From Candidatus Aerophobetes bacterium Ae_b3b (lineage in GTDB: Bacteria; Aerophobota; Aerophobia; Aerophobales; AE-B3A), in the NCBI GenBank assembly GCA_005223085.1, contig NJBP01000004.1:1-64000 (forward strand): a stretch of DNA of 64,000 nt, in the 5' to 3' direction. The notes under the pieces are model-generated. The model did no database searches, was not told where the DNA came from, and was given only the letters and a program-made list of their open reading frames with translations. This document shows positions 18,154 through 27,705 of the stretch, piece by piece (positions within the stretch are counted from its first letter, which is position 1; each line of letters opens with the position of its first letter). Both the position numbers and the translations under genes were made by a program.

Positions 18154-19512
18154 TTATGAGCCTAACTTTCTCACCTCCTCTTTAAAAACCTTTCCTCTCT
18201 CCTCATAATTCTTAAACTGATCAAAACTGGCACAAGCAGGCGAAAGCAGAACACAATCACCTTTTTGAGCTTTATTAAAAGCCTCTCTTACTGCATCTCT
18301 CATATTTTCTACTTCGGAGAGTAGACAGATGGTATTTAACTGAGCTTTAATTACCCTTTTAGCCTCCCCCAGCAAGATTACCCTCTTGACCCTTTCCTTT
18401 ATGGCATTTCTAAGATAAAAGAAATTGGCTCCCTTATCCTTTCCTCCCATAATGAGAATGATTGGCTGCGCGATGGACTCAAGGCAGCTCTTCACTGCCC
18501 CCTCGTTAGTGGCCTTAGAATCATTTATAAAATCCACTCCTCTTATCCTGGCCACCGGCTCACAGCGATGAGGCAGTCCTTTAAACTCCAGCAAAGCCTC
18601 TCTCACCGCTTCTCTCTCTAATCGATAAAGAGAGGCGATAGCTATGGCAGAGAGAATATTTTCCAGATTATGAGACCCGGTAAAACTAATCTCGTCCCTG
18701 GAAACAACCACTTCCTCTCCCTCAAACTTTCTCATTATGTGAGGTCCCTTAAGGAAAACTCCTCTTTCCAACCTCTCTTTTTGACTGAAAAAGATAACCT
18801 CTGCTCTGGTTTTTCTCCTTAAAGGGTAGACACGAGGATCGTCTCTATTTAATATGGTATAACCATCTGATTCCTGATTGGTGAGGATGCGACTTTTAAG
18901 CCAAATATATTGTTCAAGATCTGGATGTCTATCCAGATGATCGGGGGAGATATTGAGAATACAGGATATAAAAGGCGAAAACTTCTTAATAGTTTCCAAT
19001 TGGAAACTACTTACCTCTGTTACAATTATTTTCCCGGGTCTTCTAACAACCTCAGAAAGAGGTATCCCTATGTTACCTGCTATCTGAACATCTTTGTAAG
19101 CTTTTTTCAGTATCTTCTCTGTGAGGACAGTGGTGGTGGTCTTTCCATTGGTACCCGTAATAGCAATAAGAGATCTATCTGGTAAAAAGCGGTAAGCTAG
19201 CTCTAACTCTCCCATTATAGGAATATGTAGCTTTTCTGCCTGGCGAAGCAGGGGAATATCAAGAGGAATCCCAGGAGAAAGAACAATTAACTGGTGTCCG
19301 GGAAGGATTTCCAACGGGTGTGAGCCCAGGATTACCTTAATCCCATTTCTTTCAAACTCTCTGGCTCTAGCTCTCATCTCTTTACTATCTTCTAATTCAT
19401 TAATGGTTACCTTTGCTCCCTTGTCCTTTAATAGACGGGTTGCTCCCATACCGCTGATTCCCATGCCCAGCACCAGTACTTTTTTACCTTTGAGCATCAT
19501 GGGCTTCACCAC
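18154..19512 (-). CDS. murD: UDP-N-acetylmuramoylalanine--D-glutamate ligase
   Basis: Cytoplasmic ATP-dependent ligase that adds D-glutamate to UDP-MurNAc-L-alanine. The N-terminal nucleotide-sugar domain begins VLVLGMGISGMGATRLL. The ATP loop is GTNGKTTTTV near residue 118, and NISPDHLDRHP and VDFINDSKATNEGA mark the active-site and third domains. The start overlaps the end of mraY by seven bases; internal ATGs at codons 5 and 6 would remove the overlap. 452 residues is normal. Confidence 0.94.
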   Translation of the reverse strand: MVKPMMLKGKKVLVLGMGISGMGATRLLKDKGAKVTINELEDSKEMRARAREFERNGIKVILGSHPLEILPGHQLIVLSPGIPLDIPLLRQAEKLHIPIMGELELAYRFLPDRSLIAITGTNGKTTTTVLTEKILKKAYKDVQIAGNIGIPLSEVVRRPGKIIVTEVSSFQLETIKKFSPFISCILNISPDHLDRHPDLEQYIWLKSRILTNQESDGYTILNRDDPRVYPLRRKTRAEVIFFSQKERLERGVFLKGPHIMRKFEGEEVVVSRDEISFTGSHNLENILSAIAIASLYRLEREAVREALLEFKGLPHRCEPVARIRGVDFINDSKATNEGAVKSCLESIAQPIILIMGGKDKGANFFYLRNAIKERVKRVILLGEAKRVIKAQLNTICLLSEVENMRDAVREAFNKAQKGDCVLLSPACASFDQFKNYEERGKVFKEEVRKLGS

Positions 19513-20537
19513 CTCAGGCTGCTTAATCCTGCCAGAGCCAGAAGAAAAGCTAAAATCCAGAAACGGACGACAATCTTAGGCTCCTCTACTCCTTTAAGCT
19601 CATAATGATGATGGATGGGACTCATTCTCAGGATACGCCTCCCAGTTAGTCGGAAGGAAATAACCTGCGATATTACAGATAAAGCCTCCAGCACAAAGAC
19701 TCCTCCAATGAGAAGAAGCAGTATTTCTCTTTTTATCAAGATTGCGGTCATAGCCAGAGCTCCTCCTAGAAATTGGGCTCCTGTTTCTCCCATAAATACT
19801 TTAGCCGGGTAGCGATTGTACCATAGAAATCCCAGAGTCGCCCCCAGAAGTGCTGCCCAGAAGACCATCATCTCTTCTGCTCCAGGAACATGGTGAGTAT
19901 TTACATAGCCATGAAAATAGGTAGCTCCCGCCACGTAGGCTAGAACACCGTAAGCTATCCCGGCGAACAGCATACAGCCGGCGACTAATCCATCCAGCCC
20001 ATCGGTAATGTTAACGCTAATGGGAACACACATCAGGATGAGCACAATCAAAGGAATGTAGCCCCACCCCAGGGCTAGACTGGCTCCGGTAAATGGAATG
20101 TAAAGATGAGTATCAAAAAAAGGCTGATAATAAAGAAAAAGGGCAACCGCCAGAGCCGGAATCAACTGAATGACCAATTTGGTTCTAATCCTAAGACCCC
20201 GGGAGCTCTTTTTTAATATTTTAATCTCATCATCCCAGAATCCTATCAATCCCAGAAAAAGCGAAACAAAGAGAATAAGAAGAATTAGCTTATTGGTAAA
20301 ATTGCCAAAGACAAGAAGGCTTAAAAGAAGGGCAACTATGATGAAAATCCCTCCTGCTACCGGAATACCCCTTTTTTCGCGATGAGTGGAAGGAGTAAAC
20401 CTGCGAACGTAATCAACCCATCCTGCCTCTTTGAATTTCTTTATACATATCTTACCCCCCAACAGGCTCAAAGCAAGGGAAAGTAAAGCTGTGGCTGCGA
20501 TACGCACCCATAGAGAAGAAATCAGGTAGAAGGGCAT
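19506..20537 (-). CDS. mraY: Phospho-N-acetylmuramoyl-pentapeptide transferase
   Basis: Integral membrane enzyme that transfers phospho-MurNAc-pentapeptide to undecaprenyl phosphate to form lipid I. About ten membrane segments are seen, with the catalytic aspartates in NITDGLDGLVAG, the GETGAQFLGGALA loop (often GDTGS) and the histidine motif MSPIHHHYELKG. At 343 residues it is the usual size. It overlaps murF upstream by 16 bases and murD downstream by seven. Confidence 0.94.
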   Translation of the reverse strand: MPFYLISSLWVRIAATALLSLALSLLGGKICIKKFKEAGWVDYVRRFTPSTHREKRGIPVAGGIFIIVALLLSLLVFGNFTNKLILLILFVSLFLGLIGFWDDEIKILKKSSRGLRIRTKLVIQLIPALAVALFLYYQPFFDTHLYIPFTGASLALGWGYIPLIVLILMCVPISVNITDGLDGLVAGCMLFAGIAYGVLAYVAGATYFHGYVNTHHVPGAEEMMVFWAALLGATLGFLWYNRYPAKVFMGETGAQFLGGALAMTAILIKREILLLLIGGVFVLEALSVISQVISFRLTGRRILRMSPIHHHYELKGVEEPKIVVRFWILAFLLALAGLSSLRW

Positions 20538-21922
20538 AACTTCATCCTTAATCTATCAATGATTTCCTCCATCCTCATCTCTCTTGAGCCCTTAACCAAA
20601 AGACAATCATTTTCCCTGAGGAAAGTGAGTAATTTCTCAATCAGGCTTTTCTTATCTCGGAAGAAGAAAGCTTCTTCTATCCCAGCTTTTTTTGCCCCGG
20701 CAACTGTCTTATGAGAGTATTTCCCCAGAGTGAACAAAGCCTGGATGTTTAACTCCCCCATCAGGCTTCCTATTTTATAATGAAAAAATTCTGCCGCGCC
20801 TCCTAACTCCAACATATCTCCCAAGACAACTATTTTCCGACCCCCTCTAATTTCCTTCAGCAGTTTCAAAGTCTGTTCCATAGACTCCGGATTTGCATTA
20901 TAAGAATCATCAATTACTTTATATTTGCCCAATAGATATATCTGGGAATGCATGGAAGGAAGTTGAAAGTTTGACAGAGCTCGAGCCATAGTAGATAGAG
21001 GAACTCCCAGAATGAGAGCTACTGCGCAGGCAGCCAGGGCATTAGACACATTATATTCTCCAGGAATGGTCAGATGAATGGGAATCTTCCCTTTCCTGGA
21101 AATCAGGGTAAATTCCATGGCCTCCTGTTGGTTCTGGATGCCATCTGCTCCCACGTCAGATCCTTGCCCAATCCCAAAGGTGATTACCTTACATCTAGCT
21201 CTTGAGGCCAGTTCGGGAGTCCATTCACTATCATTGTTCAAAACTAGGCAATTGGTGGGATCCCTATTTAGCAGAGGAATAAGTTCTGCCTTGGCTTCTT
21301 TAATTTCCTCCAGACTTCCCAGAAATCCCACATGAGAGTGATGGATGTTACTAATCACCCCAATGTGAGGTTCAACAATCTCAGCCAGGCGCTGGATCTC
21401 TCCTCTGGAATTCATCCCCATTTCAAAAACTCCTAATCTATGGGAGGAGGAAAGCTTAAGCAAGGAGAGGGGAACTCCAATTTGATTATTAAAATTTCCT
21501 TCGGATTTCAAAACCGGATATTGCTGGGATAGAATCTGCCAGATCATTTCCTTAACTGTAGTTTTGCCATTACTACCTGTTACTGCTATGAGAGGCAGGG
21601 AGAGTCTCCTCTGATGGTATCTGGCCAGTTCCTGTAAAGCTTGGAGGGTGTCTTTTACCTCTACCAGAAAAAAATCTCCGCCAGGAGGATAAATTGGCTC
21701 AGAGACAATGGCTCCACAGGCTCCTCTTTCGCGAGATTCCTCGACAAATTGGTGCCCATCGAACTTCTTACCCACAAGAGCAACAAAGAGATCCCCCTTT
21801 TGAAGATTTCGGGTATCGGTGCAGATTTGATGAGGTGAGATGGAGGAGATGTCAGGGATTTTTCCTGTCAGTCTACCCTGGGTAGCTTTCACTATCTCCC
21901 GGATGGAAAAGTTATCCTCCAT
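20522..21922 (-). CDS. murF: UDP-MurNAc-tripeptide--D-alanyl-D-alanine ligase
   Basis: Adds D-Ala-D-Ala to the muropeptide precursor in the last cytoplasmic step. The ATP loop is VTGSNGKTTVKEM near residue 114. MGMNSRGEIQRLAEI, SNIHHSHVGFLGS and DDSYNANPESM are diagnostic. 466 residues. It follows murE after about 50 bases with the same orientation. Confidence 0.94.
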   Translation of the reverse strand: MEDNFSIREIVKATQGRLTGKIPDISSISPHQICTDTRNLQKGDLFVALVGKKFDGHQFVEESRERGACGAIVSEPIYPPGGDFFLVEVKDTLQALQELARYHQRRLSLPLIAVTGSNGKTTVKEMIWQILSQQYPVLKSEGNFNNQIGVPLSLLKLSSSHRLGVFEMGMNSRGEIQRLAEIVEPHIGVISNIHHSHVGFLGSLEEIKEAKAELIPLLNRDPTNCLVLNNDSEWTPELASRARCKVITFGIGQGSDVGADGIQNQQEAMEFTLISRKGKIPIHLTIPGEYNVSNALAACAVALILGVPLSTMARALSNFQLPSMHSQIYLLGKYKVIDDSYNANPESMEQTLKLLKEIRGGRKIVVLGDMLELGGAAEFFHYKIGSLMGELNIQALFTLGKYSHKTVAGAKKAGIEEAFFFRDKKSLIEKLLTFLRENDCLLVKGSREMRMEEIIDRLRMKLCPST

Positions 21923-21974
21923 TGGCTTTCTCTACTCTTTTGACCATCTAAAATCATAGTTTCATCATATCATA

Positions 21975-23462
21975 TTATTCTCTCCCAAGCAAATCTTGCA
22001 CTACTTTCCTGTCCTCAAACTCTACTACCTTATCTTTGAAAATTTGAAATTTTTCATGCCCTTTGCCTGCAATAAGAAGGGTGTCTTCCGTTCTCATTCT
22101 TTCTAGAGCTTCCTGTATGGCTTCTCTGCGGTCGACTATAACCAAATAATCTCTTTCTCTTTTTCCTCCAGCCTCCTTTACTCCCTTTTCAATCTGGACA
22201 ATAATCTCTTCGGGGTCCTCGCTCCTGGGGTTATCGGAAGTAACAATTGAATAGTCGGCCAATTTAAGGGCTACTTTGCCCATAAGGGGACGTTTTTGCC
22301 TATCTCTATCGCCGCCACAGCCAAATACCACCAACAACCTCCCCTTAACGACTCCCCGTAGAGCTTGTAATACTTTCTCCAGACCATCTGCGGTATGAGC
22401 GTAATCCACAAAAACTCTGAAGCCCTGCGAATTTTCAGTAGGTTCAAGTCTGCCGGGGACCCTCCTTAAAGACTCAAGCCCCTCTTTGATCAGAGCAAAA
22501 GGAATTTCTTCTCCCCTCGCCACTGAGGCAGCGGCCAGAGCATTGTAAACGTTATGAATACCTAGAAGAGATAGATTTATCTTATCAATGCTGTCAGCTT
22601 CCAAGATAAAATGGACACCGTTAGAGCTGACTTCTAAAACCTTTCCCCGGACATCAGCCTCTTTGGTAATCCCATAGGTAATTATCTGGCAAGGAGTCTC
22701 AGCCATGATATAACTTGCCACAGGATCATCCACATTAACTACGGCTCCTTTAGGTGGCTTTTTTGGGGGGAGATTGCCCAGTGATTTAAACAAGGAGACT
22801 TTGGCTTCCAAATACTCATCAAGGTTTTTATGAAAATCGAGGTGCTCCGGAGAAAAATTGGTGAATACAGCCCAATCAAATTCTACCCCCTCAACCCTGT
22901 GAAGAACGAGGGCATGGGAGGAGACTTCCATCACGACATAGTCAAGATGGTCATCCACCATTGCCCTGATCATTCGCTGCGCATCCTCTGACTCGGGGGT
23001 AGTGATGGAAGAGAAAGAAGAAAATCCCCTTCCCAGGGTGTAATCGATGGTTGATATCTTCCCAACCCTATAGCCACATCGTTTGAGAATAGACTCGATG
23101 AGGTAAGCGGTAGTAGTTTTACCATTGGTCCCAGTAATTCCAATCACGCGTATCTGTCCCGAAGGAAACTCATAAAAACGATTAGAGATCTGAGCTAATG
23201 CCACCCTTGAGGAAGGAACTCTGACTGAAACGATTTTTGGGAAGGGGATTTGGATTTCTTTTTCTACTATTACTGCCTTAGCTCCTTTTTCTATAGCCTC
23301 AAGAATAAAGTCGTGGCCATCCTCCTTGAAGCCAGAAATAGCGACAAACAAGAAGTCCGGCTGGATCTTTCTCGAATCGTAGGCTACTCCCTCTATTTCC
23401 AAATCGGGATTGCCAGCTATTTTCTCTACATCTATCTCGGTGATAAGTTCTCTTAAATTCAT
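21975..23462 (-). CDS. murE: UDP-MurNAc-dipeptide--meso-diaminopimelate ligase
   Basis: Adds the third amino acid to the muropeptide precursor. GITGTNGKTTTAYLI holds the ATP loop, and TNFSPEHLDFHKNLDEYLEAK is conserved, with the lysine that is carbamylated in this family in EAKVSLF. The specificity motif near residues 407-410 is DNPR, which in characterised enzymes goes with meso-diaminopimelate rather than lysine and supports a Gram-negative-type wall. Upstream, a repeat (23494-23716) and a coiled-coil gene separate it from ftsI, where the two genes are usually adjacent. Confidence 0.94.
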   Translation of the reverse strand: MNLRELITEIDVEKIAGNPDLEIEGVAYDSRKIQPDFLFVAISGFKEDGHDFILEAIEKGAKAVIVEKEIQIPFPKIVSVRVPSSRVALAQISNRFYEFPSGQIRVIGITGTNGKTTTAYLIESILKRCGYRVGKISTIDYTLGRGFSSFSSITTPESEDAQRMIRAMVDDHLDYVVMEVSSHALVLHRVEGVEFDWAVFTNFSPEHLDFHKNLDEYLEAKVSLFKSLGNLPPKKPPKGAVVNVDDPVASYIMAETPCQIITYGITKEADVRGKVLEVSSNGVHFILEADSIDKINLSLLGIHNVYNALAAASVARGEEIPFALIKEGLESLRRVPGRLEPTENSQGFRVFVDYAHTADGLEKVLQALRGVVKGRLLVVFGCGGDRDRQKRPLMGKVALKLADYSIVTSDNPRSEDPEEIIVQIEKGVKEAGGKRERDYLVIVDRREAIQEALERMRTEDTLLIAGKGHEKFQIFKDKVVEFEDRKVVQDLLGRE

Positions 23463-23493
23463 GGATTACTCTTTGTCCCGTATGGTAATTTTG

Positions 23494-23716
23494 GTCAAGA
23501 AGTATCTCGGCACTCTTCCCCTTCGTCGCTGTATATCGACTTTGGATTGTTTCTGCTCGTCATCTCGTCTCGGGAAAGACGTGAAACTCGTCGCTCCGCT
23601 CCTCAGACATCACGTCTTTCTTCTTCCTCAACTCCAAGACTCATTAAGGTGGCTGATATAAGGCTCCTGCGGGGAAAGTCCCTCGATACGCGTATAAATC
23701 TTCTCAATACTTTCCT
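23494..23716 (+). repeat. Inverted repeat element, copy A (about 220 bp)
   Basis: This segment recurs as its reverse complement at 28431-28656 with about 95 per cent identity by eye, so the two copies flank the 4.7 kb carrying the coiled-coil gene, ftsI, ftsL, rsmH, mraZ and the HAD gene. Inside each copy AAAGACGTGA pairs with TCACGTCTTT about 25 bases away, so a stem-loop is likely. One frame is open through both copies, but its Ser/Arg-rich peptide does not look like a protein. No transposase is near. Confidence 0.9.
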
Positions 23717-24105
23717 GAAGAAACCAACGTACCGTTTCTCTCCAGCTCATTTCTCCGTATAATCAGCCGGGCTCGTTCGGTAGCCATCTCATTTATCTTC
23801 CTTCTCAGTTCACTGCGCTCCATTTTTAGTAGTTTGATTTTGGCTACAAAAAAATCTAATCTTTCCCGGTAGTTTTCTAAAGCTAGATTAGTGTTCTGAA
23901 TCTCTATCCTCAGTCTCTCTACTTTTTGACTAATTCCCTCTATTTCTTTATTCCTTATCTCAGCAAGTATCTCATCTCGAGCTTCTATTATTTTAACGGC
24001 AGGATTTCTACCAATTTTTTCAGTAGCTCTGAACCCCTCGAAAAAGGCCGGCCGTAGTTCCGATCCACCGTATTGCTTTGAAGTTTTCAGCTTTGTTTTC
24101 GGCAT
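23704..24105 (-). CDS. Coiled-coil protein of unknown function inside the division cluster
   Basis: A 133-residue, strongly charged protein. Residues 35-125 are predicted by eye to be one long coiled coil (heptad-like Leu/Ile spacing in EGISQKVERLRIEIQNTNLA and KIKLLKMERSELRRKINEM). There is no membrane segment. It lies between ftsI and murE, where no gene is normally found, and its last ten codons run up to copy A of the inverted repeat, so it may have arrived with the repeat or been truncated by it. I do not recognise a family. Confidence 0.6.
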   Translation of the reverse strand: MPKTKLKTSKQYGGSELRPAFFEGFRATEKIGRNPAVKIIEARDEILAEIRNKEIEGISQKVERLRIEIQNTNLALENYRERLDFFVAKIKLLKMERSELRRKINEMATERARLIIRRNELERNGTLVSSGKY

Positions 24106-24197
24106 TTTTAACCCCCCTCTTTTGAAGTAAGAAATTGTTCCACCCTATTTCTTAATCACCCCAATTCTTGAAACTTTGATACTTTAAAATAGCCTGC

Positions 24198-26033
24198 TCA
24201 GTTCTTTGTAGGAGAAATAACCTTAGATAGGTCACTCAGCCACGACCTATTCAGATTAGCCGCTGCTGAGGAAAAAAGCGAGGTTAGATCCCTCTTCAGG
24301 TTCCTTTTAGGAGAGGGTAACTTCTCTTTTGCCTGGATCAACTCTTCCTTTTGAGGTAAGATATTTAAGTAAGGTAGGACTCTTTTCATTATTCTTCTAA
24401 AAAGAGGTGCCGCCACCTCTCCTCCATAATATGCCCCCGTAGGCTCCTTAATTATCACAATTCCAGCGATTCTAGGTGAGTCTACGGGGGCAAAACCCAT
24501 AAAGGAGGCAATATACTTATTGGGAAGGTATCCCCTTTCATTAGATGCAGGGATCTGTGCCGTCCCTGTCTTTCCTCCGAGAGAATATCCGGTGACCTTT
24601 GCCCTTTTTCCCGTTCCCTCTTCTACAACCCCTTCCAAAAGTGATTTTATCGTTTGAGATAAAGACTCAGAGCTCACTCTTCTTATCACCAAAGGTCGGT
24701 TCTCCTTAATTATCTTACCATCCGAGCTAGACACGTATTTAACCACGTAAGGTCTTAGAAGTTTTCCTCCATTTATGAGAGCACTCAAAGCGGTAACCAT
24801 CTGAACAGGAGTGACTGCAATTCCCTGACCGATAGAGATAGCGGGTAGATCGGTAAGCGACCAATCCGAAGGAGATCTAACAATTCCTTTGCCTTCTCCG
24901 GGAAGATCTACTCCGGTTCGGTTTCCGAAGCCGAAAAGACGAATGTACTTATGGAATTTCTCCTTTTTCATCCTGCTTGCTAACTCGATTACCCCAACGT
25001 TTGAGGAATTTTCAAAAATCTCGGTAACACTTAGGTCTCGATCGAAATTCTTCCAGTCATGAAATAGGTGATTAGCAACCCTGACTGATTCCCCACAATA
25101 AATCTTCTCATTTAGATCTGTCAGTCCCTCTTGCAATAAAGCACTCGCAGTAAAGGATTTAAAAGATGAACCAGGCTCATAAAGGGATTGAACTACCCTA
25201 TTCTTTCTAGTGAAGGGTGAATAATCGGAGTAGTGATTAGGATCATAATCAGGTTTATTGGCTAGAGCGAGAATCTCACCCGTTTGAGGATCCATAAACA
25301 AGGCCTCCACGGATTTGGCTTTGGTTTTCTTGAGAGTAAGAGATAATTCTTGTTCTACCATGGACTGGATGACATTGTCTAAGGTCAAGACCAAGTTCTT
25401 ACCAGGAACCAGAGCCTGAAGAGTATCTTTAGCAAAGGGAATTTCGTAACCCAAAGCATCTTCTCTTATCCAGAAATGACCCGTCTCTCCTTGTAGTTCA
25501 CTGTTATAAGAAAGCTCTACCCCGGCCAATCCCTGATTGTCCACTCCAGCAAATCCTAAAAGAGAAGAGGCCAGTTCCCCCTGAGGGTAAAATCTCTTAC
25601 TTTCCTCCACAAATCCTATCCCTTTGAGACCCAGTGCTTCAATTCTTTTTTTCTGGGCCAGGGAGAGCTTTCTTTTTAGCCAAACAAAGACCTTCTTCTG
25701 TCTCAATTTCTTTGTCAAGCTGGAAACCTTCATCCTTACGATGGGAGAAAGTTTCCCGGCTACTTTCTTAGAATGGGAAATCTTTCCCGGGCGAGCATAA
25801 AGAGAATAGGAAGGGATATTAACGGCTAGCTTTCCCAGGTTTCGGTCATAAATTGATCCTCTTTTTGGAGAAATCTTTATTGATTTTGTCTGTCCCTTGC
25901 TCGCTTGCCGGAAAAACTTCTGGTGGTTTAGAATCTGCAGGTCATATAAACGGCCTTCCAGAATAATTAGAGCCATAAAGAGAAGAAAAAAGGGTAAATA
26001 GATGCGAGCTCGGCAATCTCTTTTTCTAGCCAC
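24198..26033 (-). CDS. ftsI: Peptidoglycan D,D-transpeptidase FtsI (class B PBP)
   Basis: Septal penicillin-binding protein that cross-links peptidoglycan with FtsW. One N-terminal membrane anchor (about residues 10-27) precedes the dimerisation domain (SPKRGSIYDRNLGKLAVNI). The transpeptidase motifs are present: SSFK with the catalytic Ser near residue 287, SSN in FENSSNVGVIEL, and KTG in LGGKTGTAQIP near residue 484. At 611 residues it is within range, and I see no C-terminal PASTA domain. It lies 22 bases after ftsL. Confidence 0.93.
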   Translation of the reverse strand: MARKRDCRARIYLPFFLLFMALIILEGRLYDLQILNHQKFFRQASKGQTKSIKISPKRGSIYDRNLGKLAVNIPSYSLYARPGKISHSKKVAGKLSPIVRMKVSSLTKKLRQKKVFVWLKRKLSLAQKKRIEALGLKGIGFVEESKRFYPQGELASSLLGFAGVDNQGLAGVELSYNSELQGETGHFWIREDALGYEIPFAKDTLQALVPGKNLVLTLDNVIQSMVEQELSLTLKKTKAKSVEALFMDPQTGEILALANKPDYDPNHYSDYSPFTRKNRVVQSLYEPGSSFKSFTASALLQEGLTDLNEKIYCGESVRVANHLFHDWKNFDRDLSVTEIFENSSNVGVIELASRMKKEKFHKYIRLFGFGNRTGVDLPGEGKGIVRSPSDWSLTDLPAISIGQGIAVTPVQMVTALSALINGGKLLRPYVVKYVSSSDGKIIKENRPLVIRRVSSESLSQTIKSLLEGVVEEGTGKRAKVTGYSLGGKTGTAQIPASNERGYLPNKYIASFMGFAPVDSPRIAGIVIIKEPTGAYYGGEVAAPLFRRIMKRVLPYLNILPQKEELIQAKEKLPSPKRNLKRDLTSLFSSAAANLNRSWLSDLSKVISPTKN

Positions 26034-26055
26034 GAAGATCTCCTTGGAGGACTTT

Positions 26056-26322
26056 TTAATCCCGGGGCGAATCTTTCCTAATAAATCTCACTTCCTCGGG
26101 TTCCCCTAACTTTAGCCTCTCTCGAGCATAAACCTCCAGTCTTCTCAAAGATAAGGAGGTCGAAATTTTTCTTTTTAAGACCGCATTCTCTTTCTCCACA
26201 TTTTTTATCTTACTTTGAAGTCTTTGCACGGTGTAGCTATTCCTGATCAATTCCATGTGCTTGTAAACCTCCATCCCTGCCAATCCCAAAATAAAAATGA
26301 GGATTAGTAAAAACCACCTCAA
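26056..26322 (-). CDS. ftsL: Cell-division protein FtsL
   Basis: An 88-residue bitopic protein: a very short cytoplasmic N-terminus, one membrane helix (about residues 3-20), then a coiled-coil periplasmic part (YTVQRLQSKIKNVEKENAVL) and the C-terminal RLEVYARERLKLGEPEE typical of FtsL/DivIC. Identity rests on size, topology and its place between rsmH and ftsI. FtsL links FtsB/FtsQ to the FtsWI synthase. Confidence 0.85.
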   Translation of the reverse strand: MRWFLLILIFILGLAGMEVYKHMELIRNSYTVQRLQSKIKNVEKENAVLKRKISTSLSLRRLEVYARERLKLGEPEEVRFIRKDSPRD

Positions 26323-26324
26323 TT

Positions 26325-27215
26325 TTATAGCCTTTCCGCTGCCCTTAGCCGAGCCGAACGAGCACTCGGGTTGGCTAGAATCTCATTTGATGATGGCTTG
26401 ACTACCTTTTTGGTCAGGATCTTCAGCCTATTCTTTTTTCCTTCGCTGAATTCCCTTTTAACTATTCTGTCTTCCAGAGAATGATAGCTAATCACACAGA
26501 CTCTTCCTCCAGGTCGCAGCCACTCAAAACTGAGGGGAAGAGCTATCTTTATATTTTCAAGCTCTTGATTTACTTTGATTCGTAAAGCTTGAAAAATCTT
26601 GGTAGCAAAATGTATCTTTCTTTTTTTCCGAACCTCAGCCGGAATAGCTTTTCTTACCACTTCTACCAGATCCCAGGTGGTCTTGAGGGAACTTTTTTGC
26701 CTCTCTCGAACTGCAAACTCTGCTACCCGCCGGGCCCATCTCTCCTCCCCCAACCTCAAAAAGATATCCCCTAGTTCGGCTGCCGAGAGGTTGTTCACCA
26801 GATAAGCGGCTGTCATTTTCTGTGATCTGTCCACTCTCATATCTAAAGGAGCAGAACCCCGAAAACTAAAGCCTCTCTCTCGACTTTTTAACTGAAAAGA
26901 AGATAGCCCTAGATCGTAAAGTATACTGTCTACCTCTCTTATCTTTTTCTCTTTTAGAATTTGAGGGAGATGTTTAAAGTTTGCTTTAACCAAGCTAATG
27001 TGTGATTGATACTTCTTTAGTGCTTCCTTAGCTACTTTGAGAGTTTCTTCGTCACGATCTATCCCTATTAAGCTAATTCTACCCCTTGCTTTTTCCAGGA
27101 TGGCCTCACTGTGACCACCTGTACCTATAGTGCAGTCAACATAAACATCCCCCTCTTTTGGAGCGAGCCAGTGCAAAACCTCTGTGACCATTACCGGCTG
27201 ATGAGAGAATTTCAA
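26325..27215 (-). CDS. rsmH: 16S rRNA (cytosine-1402-N4)-methyltransferase
   Basis: RsmH (MraW) methylates N4 of C1402 in 16S rRNA. The N-terminal HQPVMVTEVLHWLAPKEGD, the SAM-binding DCTIGTGGHSEAIL, DSILYDLGLSSFQL, RGFSFRGSAPLDMRVD and the C-terminal VISYHSLEDRIVKREF are all family hallmarks. The start overlaps the end of mraZ by four bases and the end abuts ftsL, as in most mra operons. Confidence 0.95.
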   Translation of the reverse strand: MKFSHQPVMVTEVLHWLAPKEGDVYVDCTIGTGGHSEAILEKARGRISLIGIDRDEETLKVAKEALKKYQSHISLVKANFKHLPQILKEKKIREVDSILYDLGLSSFQLKSRERGFSFRGSAPLDMRVDRSQKMTAAYLVNNLSAAELGDIFLRLGEERWARRVAEFAVRERQKSSLKTTWDLVEVVRKAIPAEVRKKRKIHFATKIFQALRIKVNQELENIKIALPLSFEWLRPGGRVCVISYHSLEDRIVKREFSEGKKNRLKILTKKVVKPSSNEILANPSARSARLRAAERL

Positions 27216-27652
27216 ATCTCCACATCCATAATCTTCTCCGATAACTCCTCGAAGATGGATCTCTGCTCCCGGTAGTACTTATTCCAGTTTTCCTCGCTCC
27301 ATATCTCTATTTTATTGAAAGCACCAATTACAGCAATCTTCTCCTTAATTTGGGCAAAATCCTTCAAAGTTTGCGGCAAGGTGATTCTTCCCTGACCATC
27401 TGGCTGAACTGGATGAGCTCCAGAGAAGAGAAGTCTTAGAAAGGCCCGGGCATTGGATTTAGTGGTAGATAAGTAGGTCAATCGATCTCCGAGATTTTTC
27501 CATTCCGATAGAGGGTAGAGAAATAGACTCCTATCCAATCCCCGGGTAATGATAAACCTATCCTCACCCTGCTTGGTAAGTTGACGCAGAGGAGAGGGAA
27601 TGATGATTCGGTTCTTTTTGTCTATGGTATGATGGTATTCCCCCATGAACAT
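27212..27652 (-). CDS. mraZ: Transcriptional regulator MraZ
   Basis: A 146-residue protein with two SpoVT/AbrB-like MraZ domains: FMGEYHHTIDKKNRIIIPSP at the start and FSGAHPVQPDGQGRITLPQ in the second half. MraZ binds DNA as a ring-shaped oligomer and usually represses its own operon. It is the first gene of the cluster, and repeats that fit a MraZ box lie in its leader (27672-27690). Confidence 0.94.
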   Translation of the reverse strand: MFMGEYHHTIDKKNRIIIPSPLRQLTKQGEDRFIITRGLDRSLFLYPLSEWKNLGDRLTYLSTTKSNARAFLRLLFSGAHPVQPDGQGRITLPQTLKDFAQIKEKIAVIGAFNKIEIWSEENWNKYYREQRSIFEELSEKIMDVEI

Positions 27653-27671
27653 TTAACTCTCCCGCTATTTT

Positions 27672-27690
27672 CTCCACTTCACTCCACTTT
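27672..27690 (-). promoter_or_regulatory. Probable MraZ operator repeats
   Basis: On the minus strand the leader between the -10 box and the mraZ start contains AAGTGGAG twice, ten bases apart. This fits the known MraZ target of short GTG(G/T)-type direct repeats at helical spacing and suggests autoregulation. Confidence 0.6.
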
Positions 27691-27705
27691 TTACCACCAA
27701 CACCC

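Noticed and set aside
23547-23762. Open frame through the inverted repeat, present in both copies
   Set aside because: The Ser/Arg-rich peptide follows from the repeat's composition. Substitutions between copies are not biased to silent positions, and no start signal is present.
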